Assembly (NCBI GenBank): GCA_030549205.1 | Contig: JAUKTV010000018.1 | Coordinates: 248,001 to 312,000, forward strand | Source of the DNA: Apiosordaria backusii | Taxonomy: Eukaryota > Ascomycota > Sordariomycetes > Sordariales > Lasiosphaeriaceae | Direction: 5' to 3' | Length of the DNA stretch: 64,000 nucleotides | Part shown: positions 1 to 12,095 of the stretch, piece by piece | How positions within the stretch are numbered: position 1 is the stretch's first letter | Layout of the letters: the number at the start of each line of letters is the position of its first letter | Translations under genes and position numbers: made by a program | Notes under the pieces: generated by a model | What the model was told of the DNA's origin: nothing | Databases searched by the model: none | Seen by the model: the letters and a program-made list of their open reading frames with translations, nothing else

Positions 1-91
1 AGGATTCATTGAGGCCGATGTAAGAGAGGTATTGAGAGACTTGGGAGAGGCTGTAGGCTGAGCCGTTGGGCTTGAGGTCTTGGTCCACCAT
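1..91 (-). CDS. 5' end of an unidentified gene, cut by the left edge
   Basis: Reading leftward from an ATG at 91 there are 30 open codons to the window edge. The start sits in a strong context (CACCATGG). The peptide has a Leu/Tyr/Ile-rich amphipathic stretch (YSLSQVSQYLSYIGLNE, residues 13-29). This layout resembles the first helix of arylamine N-acetyltransferases, where a short lead is followed by an x-Q-V-x-x-Y-L-x-x-I-G-L pattern, but 30 codons are too few to assign a family. The rest of the gene lies outside the window, so length, introns and catalytic residues cannot be checked. Being coding at all rests on codon content and start context only. Confidence 0.4.
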   Translation of the reverse strand, partial: MVDQDLKPNGSAYSLSQVSQYLSYIGLNES

Positions 92-3000
92 GGTGATGGT
101 GGTGATATCGGGATTTGGTGGTGACATCAGGGTTTGGTAGTGACAATCATACAGACACAGGTCATTACGACCAAGAATCCCTGAGAGGGAATTGTGGTGT
201 TTCGAAACTGAATTCAATTTTGATTTCATATTACTATCAACAGTTTGTTCCATATGACTCAACTTAGATTCGGCAAGCCGGTCGTCGGAAGGGCGTAAAG
301 GCGTCATTCTCACTAACACCATCCTAGGAAAGACATTCTCGCCAATACTTATAAAAAACAATACATAATATCCTCGTTTTGAAATTTCAAGTGATTATCT
401 CGCTATATCTTTAGAGAGCCAGCCAGCCTTGGTGTTTTGAGGGAGATTCGCACACTTTCAAAGATGGTCAGGCAGACAGCTGCCACTGCTATGTAAGCTG
501 TAGTCACCCCATCAGTGCACGGTTGACTTCAACCTCGAGTGTATCCCTCAAAGTTGCAAACACGTCAATATTTGAAACCCAAAGAGCAGCCAAGATGAAG
601 GCATCCCTTGATGTTCTTTCCCGCCCAGCCATCCATATAGACAGCAACCCCACGCGTGTGGCTGCTCAGATTCGTGGGCGATCGTGATGGGCCAGCCAAA
701 CTTCAAGAGGCGCAATGGCCAGCCAGTGACAGCATCGGGTTCCTGGGCAGATGACCGAGTAATAATGTGAGAAGGATGACTCCGGTGACATGTCTGGCAT
801 GCGCTCTTTGCAATACAACAACAGCAACTATTACCGCAAAACGCCTCTCATCAATACTTCCCCTTTAGATACGAGGTGACGCGGCAGCAAAGCAAGTCAG
901 TATCACGATAGTGCCAAGTCAGCCATACAAAAATTTCCCATGGACAAGGTTGCTGCACCTCATCCTCGCCCAGTTGCTGCTGCAACCCATCACGGGGTTT
1001 TTCTCATCGGGGGAGGATGGGGTAAGTTAGGACCCCTACCTAACCCACACGTCACCACGTGTCATGCAGCCGTTGGTATGACTTCCAGATTGAGCCCTCA
1101 ACCAAGACACTCAGGCCTCAACACTACTGCGTAGCGAAGCGGTCTTTTCTTCATCTGTTCGTTTGCATCGTCTTGCGCCGTTTTTTCTGATTTCTCACAC
1201 GGTCTCAGGCAACCCGGGCCCCGGTATCGCATCGCATGATGAAAAGGAGCTCCGTCAGAGCGAAAGAGAGAAAAAGGTTTCCTAATCACAGCCCACGCCG
1301 CACATTCACACACACCTGCCCCTGAGTTTGCTGACAGGGCTGGTGCTCGGCAAACCTGGTGAACCGTGAGGCTAGCATTCGGCCCAGGCCGGTGCGGTAA
1401 ATTCGCTTGCTTATCCCGATGCATCCGGGAGGATATCGTGAGAGCACTCGCTGCAAGCCGAGGGCAAAAGATACCCAGTATAACTTTCCAGCTGCCTGTT
1501 TCGTGGCACTTGAGATATCCGAGTGCCTGTCGTGCTCTCGTTTCCTGATCCAGCGGCGCGGCGTGATGGTTCGACAGACCTGGGCTGAAGGCTGTTTATC
1601 GTGGGTTTCACTGACCCGGTGAGAATTTTGTAAAAGGACACCCACACCACCCGGCTGAAAGGGCCATGGCGTGTTACCAAAATGGACCAAAATGGCACCC
1701 GTCCACTTGGCCGTCTGTGAGAGGCTGAGCCTTTGCCCACCACATCAATGCGGGGTTGATAGAGTAGTACCTGTCCCATACACCTATACCAACCAAATAA
1801 AAGTTAGTGTGGCAGGGGTATTTTGGGCGGAAAACCCCTGCCGCACTAACTTTTATTTGGTTGGTATCGGTGTATATGGCATGACGTCGTCCACACCAGA
1901 CATACTTGTAAAAGCAGAGCACACGATCTCGATCTGCGCAGAAACGTTCATCATTGTGAGATGCAGTGGCCTGAAACAGTGAGCAACAAGAGCCATGTGC
2001 TCGCCAGATCTGTCTGCCGTGTGCTGCAAATGCTAGCGTTGCGCGATGGCTTTAAGGTTGCGGCCGATCGACCTCGCCAACAGCTTGTTCCTACTCGTAG
2101 ACTCAGCGTCGTTCTTCGTCCATGATTTTCGGTCCAGTGCTTTCGGCTAGGATCGCTGAACTCTCAGAAACTCCAGAAAACAGTCGATGTCTCCGCGCTC
2201 TCGCAGTTCCCAGCCGGACGTCTGACAGCGTCAGAACGAACGCGTAATCGTTGATCGGTGCTACCAGCTGTACCTCAAAACAGGGCAATGCCTGTAGTGA
2301 ACTCGAGGTTGAGCATCTTGTTGTTGCCGTGCAGAAGATATGTATGCACCTGCGGCCCGCGATAACACGAGCGAGGATACATGCCGATAGATGGTCTTGA
2401 TATCTTGAGACGAGTTGTCGACGTTGGTGAACGATGCTCGGCAAAACTTGACATGAAGTTTAACATGTCCTCCATAAACGAGCCTCGGTCAGAAAACCTG
2501 GTTGTAATCCAGCCACTGCCATCACTTCTAGAGATGTAAGTAAAAGACCAGGACCCCCGAACTGAGCCCCGCATCTCCTGGCCATCAATGACAATGACAT
2601 ATGCAAGAAAGAATCGATAGCTGGCTTGGCAAATAAGAATTGGGCCTCTCGTCGCACATTAATTGCAAGAACAGATGAAAGTGAAGTGTTTTCGCCCGAA
2701 TAGTGTCGTCACCAGGACTCCCAAATGCAGAGGAACATCTGAAGTAGTCGCTCTAGCAAAGTACTGTCTTAACAGCACCTGCCTCCAAGGCTGGTACAAA
2801 GTTTTGGGGGCGCGCCGCGCAGCCGGAATTGGTGGGGAAGAGAAATTCTGGAATCGGGAAAAGAGCGGGTCCAGACATAAGGTACCGAAAGACTTGTGAT
2901 CTGACAGAGCTACAAGCGGGGACTTGACACGTTCGCCACTCTTCGTTGAACATCAAAGGAAACCATCGTCACATGATGTACCAGACCCCCAGTTGGAGGT

Positions 3001-4088
3001 ACCGTGACATGCTCTCAGGGGGAGCAACATCGTGTGTCGAAGGGAACCGGGGCGTTTTCTCCCGCTGGGCCTTCAGAGTTGTTGGGTTGTGCTCGCTCCC
3101 ACACTGCTGTGTTGTGTCGTGAAATCTCTCGGGCCTTTACTCAGCCAGATAATTACAGAGTACTTTCACTTTGGATAGGTCGCTTGTGCAATGTGCGCAG
3201 ACCGGACCAAGTCTCCGCTTCAACCTTCTGGTCGATTCCACGGCAACAGTGATCTGTGAGCGAGGCGATGACAGGAGCGACTGGTGCCGATGGTGAGCAA
3301 GTCGAGACGGAGATATCAATATCAGGACAAGACTCGTAATCGTTGACGATGCTCGAATGCTGTTGAGTTGAGGGTTGAATGGAAAGCGATTACGCGCTGT
3401 AACCTGGAACTATCAAAGAAGTCCCGTTTGGGTTGATGTGACGGGAATTTAGCGGCCAAGAAGCGAAAGTCGAGCCCCAAAACGGCCAAGGGGGAACGCC
3501 AGCGCACACCCTCGCACGCTACCCACTTGCCCACTTGTGCCTGCAACCTGCAACACATTGCACAGGCAGGGAAGCTTGGATGCGTACCTACCTGACCAAC
3601 GACATCATCCTCCGTCTCTCACATCTCCCAATCACTCGCCGCCTCTTCCCACCACGCACTCAACACCGCCCGCGTGGACCAAACCCACTCGTCGACAACA
3701 GGCGAGTATCCTGCATAGTGCTCGTCTGATTAGCAGCTCTTCATACCGCTCAAGTCGCCTATTTGTCCGCCCTTTTACGAGAATCGACAAGTACGGATAC
3801 CCCAAGTGACGCGGGCTCTCCAACCTGTCTCAGACGCAGTTCCAGATATCCGCGAAAAAAAAGTAAACGCAACATCGCCAGTCGCCCCCCAGCGCTCACC
3901 TCCGCAGCACGGCGCACGGCAGCCGTTTAGGTTCTAGTAAATCGTTGGGACCCATCATCATGATTTGCTGGACCCTGCGAACTCAGAGCAGCTAAGACCC
4001 GCCCTGGCATGTGTGAGTGGTGGTCGAGATCGAGCCTCCGCCCTTCTTCCTCCACTCGACCCAACTCGCGCCTACGCATGCTGCAGAC
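92..4088. other. gene-free interval upstream of VAC7
   Basis: I find no convincing coding exon on either strand; the open frames here are short, overlap one another and match no family I know. The interval holds the inverted repeat at 1778-1875. The last 500 nt or so are rich in C and T (for example 3600-3720), as is usual for fungal promoters and leaders, and probably belong to VAC7. Confidence 0.6.
1778..1875. repeat. 98-bp foldback: 42-bp inverted arms around a 14-nt centre
   Basis: The left arm 1778-1819 and the right arm 1834-1875 are reverse complements over 42 bp with two mismatches (1785 and 1810 against their partners). The centre is 14 nt (1820-1833). Arms begin ATACACC and contain AACCAAATAAAAGTTAGTG. 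An RNA copy would fold into a near-perfect hairpin. No open frame uses it. The form suits a minimal foldback or MITE-like element, or two joined terminal repeats of a DNA transposon. TA occurs at both ends, so a TA target duplication is possible but not provable here. I see no second copy in this window. Confidence 0.85.
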
Positions 4089-6938
4089 ATGGACCCGTCT
4101 TCCAACACGCCGACTGGCTCAGCAGAGACCGGCCGCTCTCAGTCAACCGGCAGTATCCCGACTGCCCTGCTCCATCCCACGTTATCCCGCGAATCCACCT
4201 CGAGCACGGCAACCATAACTCCAAAGACCGACTCGTGGCCCTCAAAGTTGACATCGCAAACCTCTGCCACTTCCACATCCTCCTCGGCTGCGCCTTCGCC
4301 CCTTCATTCGCGCGAGCCCTCTCCAACTCGACCACAGCAAAGGACGAGCAGTTCACGAGCGTCATCAATAAACGCCGGGCCCCGGTCGCGGAAAAACAGT
4401 ACGCAGGATCTAAGCCCGTCGCGATCAGGAAAACAAACCAACCCGCCATTACTCCCCACATCGAAAGCACTGTCCTCCTCCACGACGCCTACTCTTCTAC
4501 CCTCTGTATCAGACCCAAGCTTCAATGCGGGTGCGCCCGTCAAATCACCCACGTCCATGGAGCATCTACGAGAGTCACCCCGATGGCCGGTTTCCCCTAG
4601 GCTACGATCTCCTCCACCCATTCTCCATCAGCCCAACATCCCACCGCAACGACGTTCAGAGCACGAAACACCGTTAATTGCTCTTCAACGCGCGACTCCG
4701 CCCCCGCCTCGATACCAGGAGCCTCAGTCAGACACTGATACCGACGACGCACAGCTTCCAACTGGATTACGAACGCCCGCTCGAGGAGGTGGCGGAAGCA
4801 GCTCAACCTTGGAGACCGTCCAGGAAGTTAGCCCGTTGGGTTCCCCACGGGGACCAGGGGAGTCTTTGGAGGAGAAGCTTGCCGGCAGCATGGCGTCGGA
4901 ATCGTCACAGGCGGACCTTATTGGCCTCGGGCTGTCCAAGGAGGTCGTTGGAAAATCCAGCTCTGGCCCGAACGACAGCGGAAGTGACAGTGGAAGCATC
5001 AAGGCGAGTCGGCGAGGCGGATCTGGGATGCCGCCGCCTCCCTTGACCACGAGACAGTCAAGCACATCGATCAAGCCGAGCGTGTCAAAGACCAAGACTG
5101 GCGAGTTGCCATTGCAGAGTATGACTGTCGAGACGGAAACGGTCACGTCGATTCCCCAAGCTGCGCTGGCCCCAAGCGTGGGCACCCAAGTGTCGAGTGC
5201 CAGCTTGCGAACGAAGCCTAGCAACGAGACGATACGACCAAGGAAGGAAAAGAAGAAGCCGCCACGGAAGCAACCCACCGTGACGGCGGTCAATGGTGAG
5301 AAACCACGTTCAACTACATCCCCTAAATTACGACATCATTTGTCCATGTATTCAGTTTCTTCTTATCACGACAAGCGCCCGTCTCCCCCAAACTCTTTCA
5401 GTTCTCACGACAGCATGACAGATGTCAAGCGCGAACCTGGGGGCAGGAGACAGAGCATTGTTTATCATATCAGCAACATGAGCAACCTACTGACACGAGC
5501 ACGTGTAGCATCCTCCAAGGCCGATATCTTCGAGGCCAAGGTCGCGAGCGCCGTCGAGGAAGCGAACTCTTCAGATTCCGAGGAGACATTTGTCTACGAT
5601 TCTAACCCACCAGATGCCCGCGATCGACCCCCGAGATTCCATTCACGAACGCCGAGTGCGACATCCATGGTCAGCCAAATCGATCGAACTGGGATGAGGT
5701 CCATCCATACCGTGATGGAAAGCGCCGGGCCTCAGATGGTTGTCAAGAAGAGTATGAAATTTGTGAACACATACAACAGCAGTGCAAATGAAGGCGTCTA
5801 TGGCGATGATGACGGAAAGGGAACTAGCAGGAGCAATGCCGGTTCTGCTCGGGGAACTGCACGGCATCATCATCACTTCGGCCGTTGGGGCCGTAACGGA
5901 GGCGGCAATGGCCACCCATCATTATTCGCCGAGCACTCGCCATTCAGCAATGTCGCAGCTGCCGGGAATGGGAGCTCGAGACACTCTTCCAACCCTCCGA
6001 GTCCTCGCTATGCTAATGCTCGCAACTACTCAGCGACAAATGGGAAAAGGTCGACACATCTATCAGCAGGGTATGATCTCGACGACAACACTACTGGCGC
6101 TGACGACGAGACAACGCCCTTAGTCCAGTCCTCCACGATCCGGTCATCCAGGTCAGGCAGAAGTCGGAGGGGCCCACATTCGCACTCGTACCGGTCGATA
6201 GAGGCGCAACAATACCGGTCGCCTCCTTCAGTGCTCAACCGATTCGCGAGTTGTCTGGTCTTGACGGTCATGCTGTTGCTCATCGTATCGGGCGCCATCG
6301 GCTTCATGTTTGCGACATCGCAACCCTTGACAAATGTTCAGCTTACCAACATGAGCAACATTGTGGCTAGTCAGCAGGAGCTTATGCTCGATCTCACCAT
6401 CAAGGCGCACAATCCCAACGTTGTGGTTGTTGCCGTGGACTCTTGTAACATTGAGGTCTTCGCCAAGTCACCGCGCGCAATGTCGGATTCGGAATGGTGG
6501 CGACATACCCATCCGGGCGAGGTTGGGCCGCCACCCATCAAGAGGCCCGGAGGAGAAATGGTGGTGATGGAAGCAGACGACGATGATGATTCGGCACCCA
6601 ACTTGCACCTCGGCACCATCACTGGATTCGAAAGTCCCCTGACTTTCGAGGGTTCCTTCTTCAACCAGGGTGACTCGTACTCGACTGGAGAGGTCCGGTT
6701 GAAAGACCCCGGCAACGATACCAAACCTGGTGGGCCCGAGCGGTGGGAGCGGGTCTTGGAGGATGAATTCACATTGATTTTGAAAGGTGTCATCACATAC
6801 ACTCTTCCTCTGAGCCAACGGGAGCGAAAGGCCACCATCACGGCGAAGAAGACGATCAGACCGAACTCGGCCGACGACCCTGTGGTCCAACCCGACCCGG
6901 CCAACGACGACGAGGTTACCATCTCACTTATATCTTAA
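4089..6938 (+). CDS. VAC7: Vac7-family vacuolar membrane protein (PI(3,5)P2 regulator)
   Basis: Predicted 949 residues. Vac7 is a vacuolar membrane protein that activates the Fab1 phosphatidylinositol-3-phosphate 5-kinase complex and so controls vacuole size and inheritance. The first 720 residues are disordered and rich in Ser, Pro, Thr and Arg. One membrane segment lies at about residues 722-743 (CLVLTVMLLLIVSGAIGFMFA), followed directly by the family signature PLTNVQLTNMSNI...QELMLDL...AHNPN and a roughly 200-residue C-terminal domain, as in yeast Vac7. The start chosen is the first in-frame ATG; the frame is open further upstream but has only GTG there. A 60-nt stretch (5296-5355) has GT...AG ends and is in frame, so it could be an optional intron; without splicing the frame stays open. 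The family call is firm because of the C-terminal signature. Confidence 0.88.
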   Translation: MDPSSNTPTGSAETGRSQSTGSIPTALLHPTLSRESTSSTATITPKTDSWPSKLTSQTSATSTSSSAAPSPLHSREPSPTRPQQRTSSSRASSINAGPRSRKNSTQDLSPSRSGKQTNPPLLPTSKALSSSTTPTLLPSVSDPSFNAGAPVKSPTSMEHLRESPRWPVSPRLRSPPPILHQPNIPPQRRSEHETPLIALQRATPPPPRYQEPQSDTDTDDAQLPTGLRTPARGGGGSSSTLETVQEVSPLGSPRGPGESLEEKLAGSMASESSQADLIGLGLSKEVVGKSSSGPNDSGSDSGSIKASRRGGSGMPPPPLTTRQSSTSIKPSVSKTKTGELPLQSMTVETETVTSIPQAALAPSVGTQVSSASLRTKPSNETIRPRKEKKKPPRKQPTVTAVNGEKPRSTTSPKLRHHLSMYSVSSYHDKRPSPPNSFSSHDSMTDVKREPGGRRQSIVYHISNMSNLLTRARVASSKADIFEAKVASAVEEANSSDSEETFVYDSNPPDARDRPPRFHSRTPSATSMVSQIDRTGMRSIHTVMESAGPQMVVKKSMKFVNTYNSSANEGVYGDDDGKGTSRSNAGSARGTARHHHHFGRWGRNGGGNGHPSLFAEHSPFSNVAAAGNGSSRHSSNPPSPRYANARNYSATNGKRSTHLSAGYDLDDNTTGADDETTPLVQSSTIRSSRSGRSRRGPHSHSYRSIEAQQYRSPPSVLNRFASCLVLTVMLLLIVSGAIGFMFATSQPLTNVQLTNMSNIVASQQELMLDLTIKAHNPNVVVVAVDSCNIEVFAKSPRAMSDSEWWRHTHPGEVGPPPIKRPGGEMVVMEADDDDDSAPNLHLGTITGFESPLTFEGSFFNQGDSYSTGEVRLKDPGNDTKPGGPERWERVLEDEFTLILKGVITYTLPLSQRERKATITAKKTIRPNSADDPVVQPDPANDDEVTISLIS

Positions 6939-8488
6939 TGACTTGGCACTGGTTTCGACCGTGCGTCCAGCGACCGCAGATAAATTTCCTTTCTCTACTT
7001 ATGTGAATGACTCTCTTTTTTCACGAAGACAAAGACATAACTATTTTTTTTTTCTCGCACACTTTTCCTTCTCTTCGGTGGCAATTGATTAAACGTGTAT
7101 ATTCTGGGACTTTTGTGTTTGTGTGATGAAGCGTTGCATGGCATTATGGACTAAAATATATCCCCCTGGAAGAAATGGGCTGGTAAAGAGGCAAGCAACC
7201 GGGGGCGTTGGATTGGTAAACAAAATTCATCAAATTCAACAACCACACAACAAATGAGCAATCAAAGACTGGCATTACTTTAAAGAAGAGGAACAAGAAG
7301 ACTACACAGACTTTCTCGATCATCCATACTTTAGGGGTACCTAATATGTAATGATGGAGAGATGGAGGAAGGTCTTTGATCTCAACGACAATGACTTGGA
7401 GGTTTTTTTCGCTGGCAGGGACTTGATGTGTGACGGGGATGAGCTTAAGGGTGTTGTTTTTGTCGTGGATTGATTGTGTGAAATGGGATATTCGAGAGAG
7501 CGGAAGATAACTCTTAAGAGATCAAGATTTTGATGAATTATCATGTTGCATTTTTGATGTCTCTAGTACTACTACTCTCTCCCTCCACCGGTGTCCCAAA
7601 AAATGGGATTTTTCTCTCTGATATACCTCTTCCTCATAATTTTGTGGTTTCATTGCTGGCGTTCTTGACAATTCTATCCCTGCGTATGAAAGTTGGAGAG
7701 GCGTGTACCTACAACAGATTGCGATTTCACGCTTTACAGGACAGAAAAAAGCCTGGGCAATTATACACCTCATCTTGTTTCAATGGCACTGGTTTATCAT
7801 TTGACATATACTTTCCCATTTACTACCCTTTTCAACATCATTCATTTACTCATCTATCTAGCGCATACCTCATTTGTTCATCAAACCGACAGAGGAATGC
7901 AAAGAAACTCCTCATAAGCAGACGGCTTCAAGAAACTGACAGATATTCCCATATACTTCTCCTTTGACATCACCTGCTATGCCTTGCTCTTGTTCCATGC
8001 CTTACTTGCTTGCTTGCTTTCATTTCATGCTCACAATAAATTCTCTCTATCTATTTCCCACAAAGCATACAACCTTTCCTCCCCTTCCCGAAAGTAGCCC
8101 CCAACAAAATCAAGAAACAAACACCAGTAATAACAGCAACAACGAAGCCACGCACACAGAAAGAATTAACAGACATAAAAAAAAAAAGCCACAACAGATC
8201 GATCATTATATATACCTATTATTCTCCCACTCCCGTCCTTCCTTCCTTCCACCCGAGCCAGCCAGCCATAAAGTTTCCCAGTTTTAAATATCATTTCGTT
8301 GTTCTTCATCTTCATCAGAATACGTACGTACGTTTCATCAGCCCATATTCATCATCCTCATCTTTTATAGCCCGCAAGACCGAACCGACCTCTTTATCCT
8401 ATCACACAGCCAACCCCCTTTCCAACCCAAATACAAACCTCCCCATCAATCTCTATTTCATTTAGAAAGTATACTGTTTTTGTTTCCT
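6939..8488. other. convergent 3' region between VAC7 and the coiled-coil gene
   Basis: Both flanking genes end here, so this holds two 3' untranslated regions and spacer. It is AT-rich with homopolymer runs (for example poly-T near 7044-7053 and poly-A near 8179-8188) and a short alternating ACGTACGTACGT run near 8322-8333. The open frames in it are hydrophobic low-complexity reads with no family resemblance. No gene seen. Confidence 0.6.
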
Positions 8489-10511
8489 TTACTCCCTGAT
8501 AGTCTCCGCACTCCCCACCTGCTGCTCATCCTTCTTGGCAAAAGCGCTCGTTGCCCACCCCATCCAGCTGTTCCTCTTGTTGGCCCTCTCCGCCGCAGCC
8601 TGCGCCTCGGCATTCTCCTGCACCAGCCTCAACGGCCGAGGCTTGTTGCCCCCAAAGGTCGTCTTCTCCTTCTCGTGCTGGCTCCTAGGAGGGGAGCTGT
8701 GACTGGAAACAAAGTCCCTTTCCAAGATGGAATCCCCGCTCGTGCTGCTCGTTTCGCTTCTCATACCAGGGAAGTTTCCAGCCGAGGCAGGGGGCGCGCC
8801 GGTGGTGGAGTGCGCGCTTGCGGGGCCGTTGCCACTGTTGCTGCCGCTCATGCTGGAACGGTTGCCTGCGCCTTGGGGCGCCCAAAAGGTCTGGGAGGAT
8901 CGGAGAGAAGGAGAAAGCGGCCCATCGACGGCCGAGGGACCCTTGTACATGGCGTTGACGATGGAGGCAGCGCCGACCGAGGTGTACTGATCGCTCATGG
9001 GCCTAGCACGGCGAGTCGAGTTGTTACGGGTCAGGCCGATGGGAATGCTGGGCGCCGTGTCGGGGTTGGAGACGTCGGCGCTGGCCGAGGGCATGAAGCT
9101 CATGGGACGGGGCTTGGGTCTGGCGACACCGCCGATGCTCATGGTCTTGGCGCGCTGGAGGAGGGAAGGCCCGGGTGGTGGCGGTTGCTGCTTGGGGGGC
9201 GGTGGGAGTTCCTTGTTGGTGTTTGCATTGGACTTGAAGTCGCTGCTCTGGTCGAGGATGTGCTCAAACCCTTGGTGTTGCAACAGACGTTCTATGATTT
9301 TGTTGATGTAGAGAGTCAGAGCCTTGTTCTGGTCTTTAACCGACTTGATCTCTGCCTCCAGGCGCCTCTGCGTCTCGACCTCCTGTTCGTGGGCGGGGTC
9401 GCTTTCGGCAGCCCCGTTGAGCTCGTCGGCCAAACTGGCTCCGTTCGTTCTACCTTCAAGGGCGGCGAGAGCGTCTTGGTTCGCTGAGGCGCCGCCGAGA
9501 TAGCTGAAATCATTGGTTCCAAAGTCGCCTTTGAGAGTTCTGTCTTGGAGAAGCAGCTGGTAACTTTCGTTGTCTTCCATCAACCGAGCGTTGGCAACAC
9601 GGGCCTCCATGAGCTGGCGTTCGACTTCTTGAAGACGACCGCCCCCCTGGTTCTGCGACTCGACGAGCTTGATTTGCGCTTCAGCCAGCTCAAGTCTGAG
9701 AGATTCAATTAGCTTGTCTTTTTGCAGCAATAACTTGGAGTTATTGCGCGAATCGCTGCGGTGGATGGACGACGGGGGCGCGAAGCTTCCGTTCTCGATG
9801 CTGGGCGAGCTGGTCACCGCTGTTTTCGGGATCAGTACATTTTCAAGCGTAAACCACCACAAAACACTCACATTGCCGCGTTGGCCTATCCTCGTCCAGA
9901 TTCCTTTGTGCGAGGCTGTCTTTGAGGCGTTGAATCACAGTCTGCATCTCCTCCTCGCGGTTGGCCATTTCTTCCTTCTCCTTCATCATGCCGCTCCGCT
10001 CAGCCTCGTAGATGTTCTCCATCTCGCGCATCTGGCGGGCAGCCTCGCGCTTCTCGTTGGTGAGCGTCTCAATCTGCTCTTCATGTTCGTGAACCCTCTC
10101 TTCGAGCTTTGCCTGTTCTCTATGCGCCTCGTCCAGCTTGTCTTGCAGGATTTCGACCTGACGTTTGGTCGACTCGGCGGAGCTCTCGGCTCTTTCCAAC
10201 CGCGCCTTCAAATCGTCGATGATGGCTACAGTCTCAGCGCGGATGGCCTCCTCGCGCTCGGTGTCGGCTGGGCTGCCGCTCCTGCCACTGCCAGAGGTAC
10301 CGTTAAGAAGAGACTGGCGCCTTTCATGAGCGGCTGCGCGGGCCGAGACAGGTGTCCCGGTGCGTGGGGGACGGGCAGTGCGTGCTGCGGCAGCGGGAGT
10401 ACTGCCCGACGTGCTGGAGGTAGGAGTTGACGACCTCGCATTCGGGCGCTGCGGAGTTCCTGTGGGTGTCTCGCGACCAGTCGCCGGGGGCTTCTTGACG
10501 ACGGCAGTCAT
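8489..10511 (-). CDS. long coiled-coil protein, uncharacterised
   Basis: Two exons, 10511-9872 and 9819-8489, give 656 residues. The intron 9871-9820 is 52 nt, starts GTGAGT, has a CTGAT branch site and ends CAG; joining reads RPTRQ-S-VTSSPS. The N-terminus (about 70 residues) is Thr/Ser/Pro/Ala-rich. A heptad-rich Glu/Lys/Gln coiled coil spans roughly residues 75-225 and 235-400. The C-terminal third is Pro/Ser-rich with a PPPPKQQPPPPGPS stretch and several NNS/RRARP blocks. No enzyme motif is visible. Such proteins are often labelled M-protein-like in fungal genomes because of the coiled coil, which says nothing of function; a structural or scaffold role is an inference. Upstream ATGs in frame are absent and the start is the first in the frame. 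Confidence 0.75.
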
Positions 10512-12095
10512 GATGGTGGGTTATAAATGAGGTATAGGCTCTTTTGCGGCGAGTCTAGTGATGCTCTGCTATGCAAAAAAAGAACCAAGACGCGCAGGTA
10601 AGATCAGGTAACGAGCGCAAAGTCGATAGGCTGAAAGAGGGGCGGAAAGACTCTTTTTGGGGCGGTGAAGAGAGCGAGAAACTCGACGTTTCACTCCAGG
10701 GCTGTGTTTGTGAAGGGGGGAACGACCCCGGACACAACAGCTGAGGGGCCCACTTGCCTCGTCTGGCGTTCTAGCGCTGTTAGTGGCGTTTGGGGGACCC
10801 TTGGTCACTGGACTTCTTGACTCTCCAGCGACTACAACGAGTAGACACTGTTAGGCGAAAGGTTAGAACCTACCTAATCGAAGCCAGCCTCTTTGATGCT
10901 TGACAAGGTTTGACAAAAGACCGTGCTCGTGCTGGCAGGCGACAGTTTGGGAGGAATCGGGAATGAAGCTGTTGACCGGGGCCGGTTGCTTAACTGCCAA
11001 GAATGGACGCCCGACAGCACCTCAGAGCAGGAGGGAGGCAGGTCATAAGCAGGTGTGTGGAGGGGCTAACAGAAGTACGCCAGCCTCTTGTTTTCCACTC
11101 AAAGAGCTGTCTTCTTTGTTGTCTCGAGTATCGAGGAAACTACCGATAGTCTCGAAAAGACAAGAGACCCAGGGAGCAATTACGGTTTGAAACCTTGTTT
11201 ATTATGCACCCAGCAGTAGTCTCACGCCTTGTTTGCTGCGAGGTACATTGTATGGATGCAATTCAAAGTCGTCGGGGACTCGCTGAAACAAGCAATCCGC
11301 CCCACGTTAGTTATTCATGCAGCGATTACCTGGTTTATTGACCCTCGTCCGCCGTTGTGAGTCTGGGGCACGTGGAGCATGGAGAACCATAACCCAAACA
11401 AACAACTCGGGCGCCCTGAGACAATGGGTAGCTCAGAGAAGTGCACAAACTGATCTCTTGAGTCTTGACACAATCCACCAGGTGTCCTTTCCCTAAGTAT
11501 TTGCCTCTTTGCGTGGTCATGGATAGATCTTCCAAGGCCAACAAAGAGGGCAGGATTCAGGTTCGGCTCATCTTTTAATTACAATAATATGACCTTCAAT
11601 GCGTCCTCTCCATGCCAGGCACACGGCGCTGTCAGTGGTCGATCTGGCATGGATCTTCCCTTCCAAGAGACCAAAGGGTGGGTGAGTGGCTCTGAAAAGC
11701 CAATGCTGATGCCAGCGGACCTTTCAGGGTGCTCTCTTACCACCTGGTCTAGCTCGAGATATGGCTTGCCAGCCTCTACTGAAGGCGAAGTATCGATGAT
11801 TACCAACCAAGTCAGCAGCATTGACTTGCCACACCGGAACCCTCGTTCACAACATTGAAGCCCTCTTGGCCACTACAACTTGGGCGAGAGTCATCATAAA
11901 ACAGAGATGGCGTCGAGTGATCATATATTACGACTATCTATGGGATACCATCTAGGGCAAGCCTAGGCCAAACATGGCCTTCAAAATCACTTTTGAGCCG
12001 AACAGCGGTCCGGTATGTAACTTCCCTGGAATTTGGACCCGAACGCCGTGCCAAATGCCAACTCTTTCCCCTGTCTTTTTTTTCTGGTTGACTCT
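10512..12095. other. interval between two minus-strand genes
   Basis: This contains the promoter and leader of the coiled-coil gene (right next to 10512) and the 3' region of eL30 (ending at 12096). Open frames of 60-96 codons occur on both strands but overlap and have no family features. Nothing else recognised. Confidence 0.55.

Noticed and set aside
1674..1982. Overlapping open frames on both strands around 1674-1982
   Set aside because: They arise from the inverted repeat, which reads nearly the same on both strands; they are not genes.
3965..4600. 211-codon frame overlapping the start of VAC7
   Set aside because: Out of frame with VAC7, lies over its N-terminal coding part and has no features of its own.
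8480..9487. 335-codon plus-strand open frame
   Set aside because: It is the mirror of the coiled-coil gene exon on the other strand; GC-rich codon bias leaves the opposite frame open. No family features.
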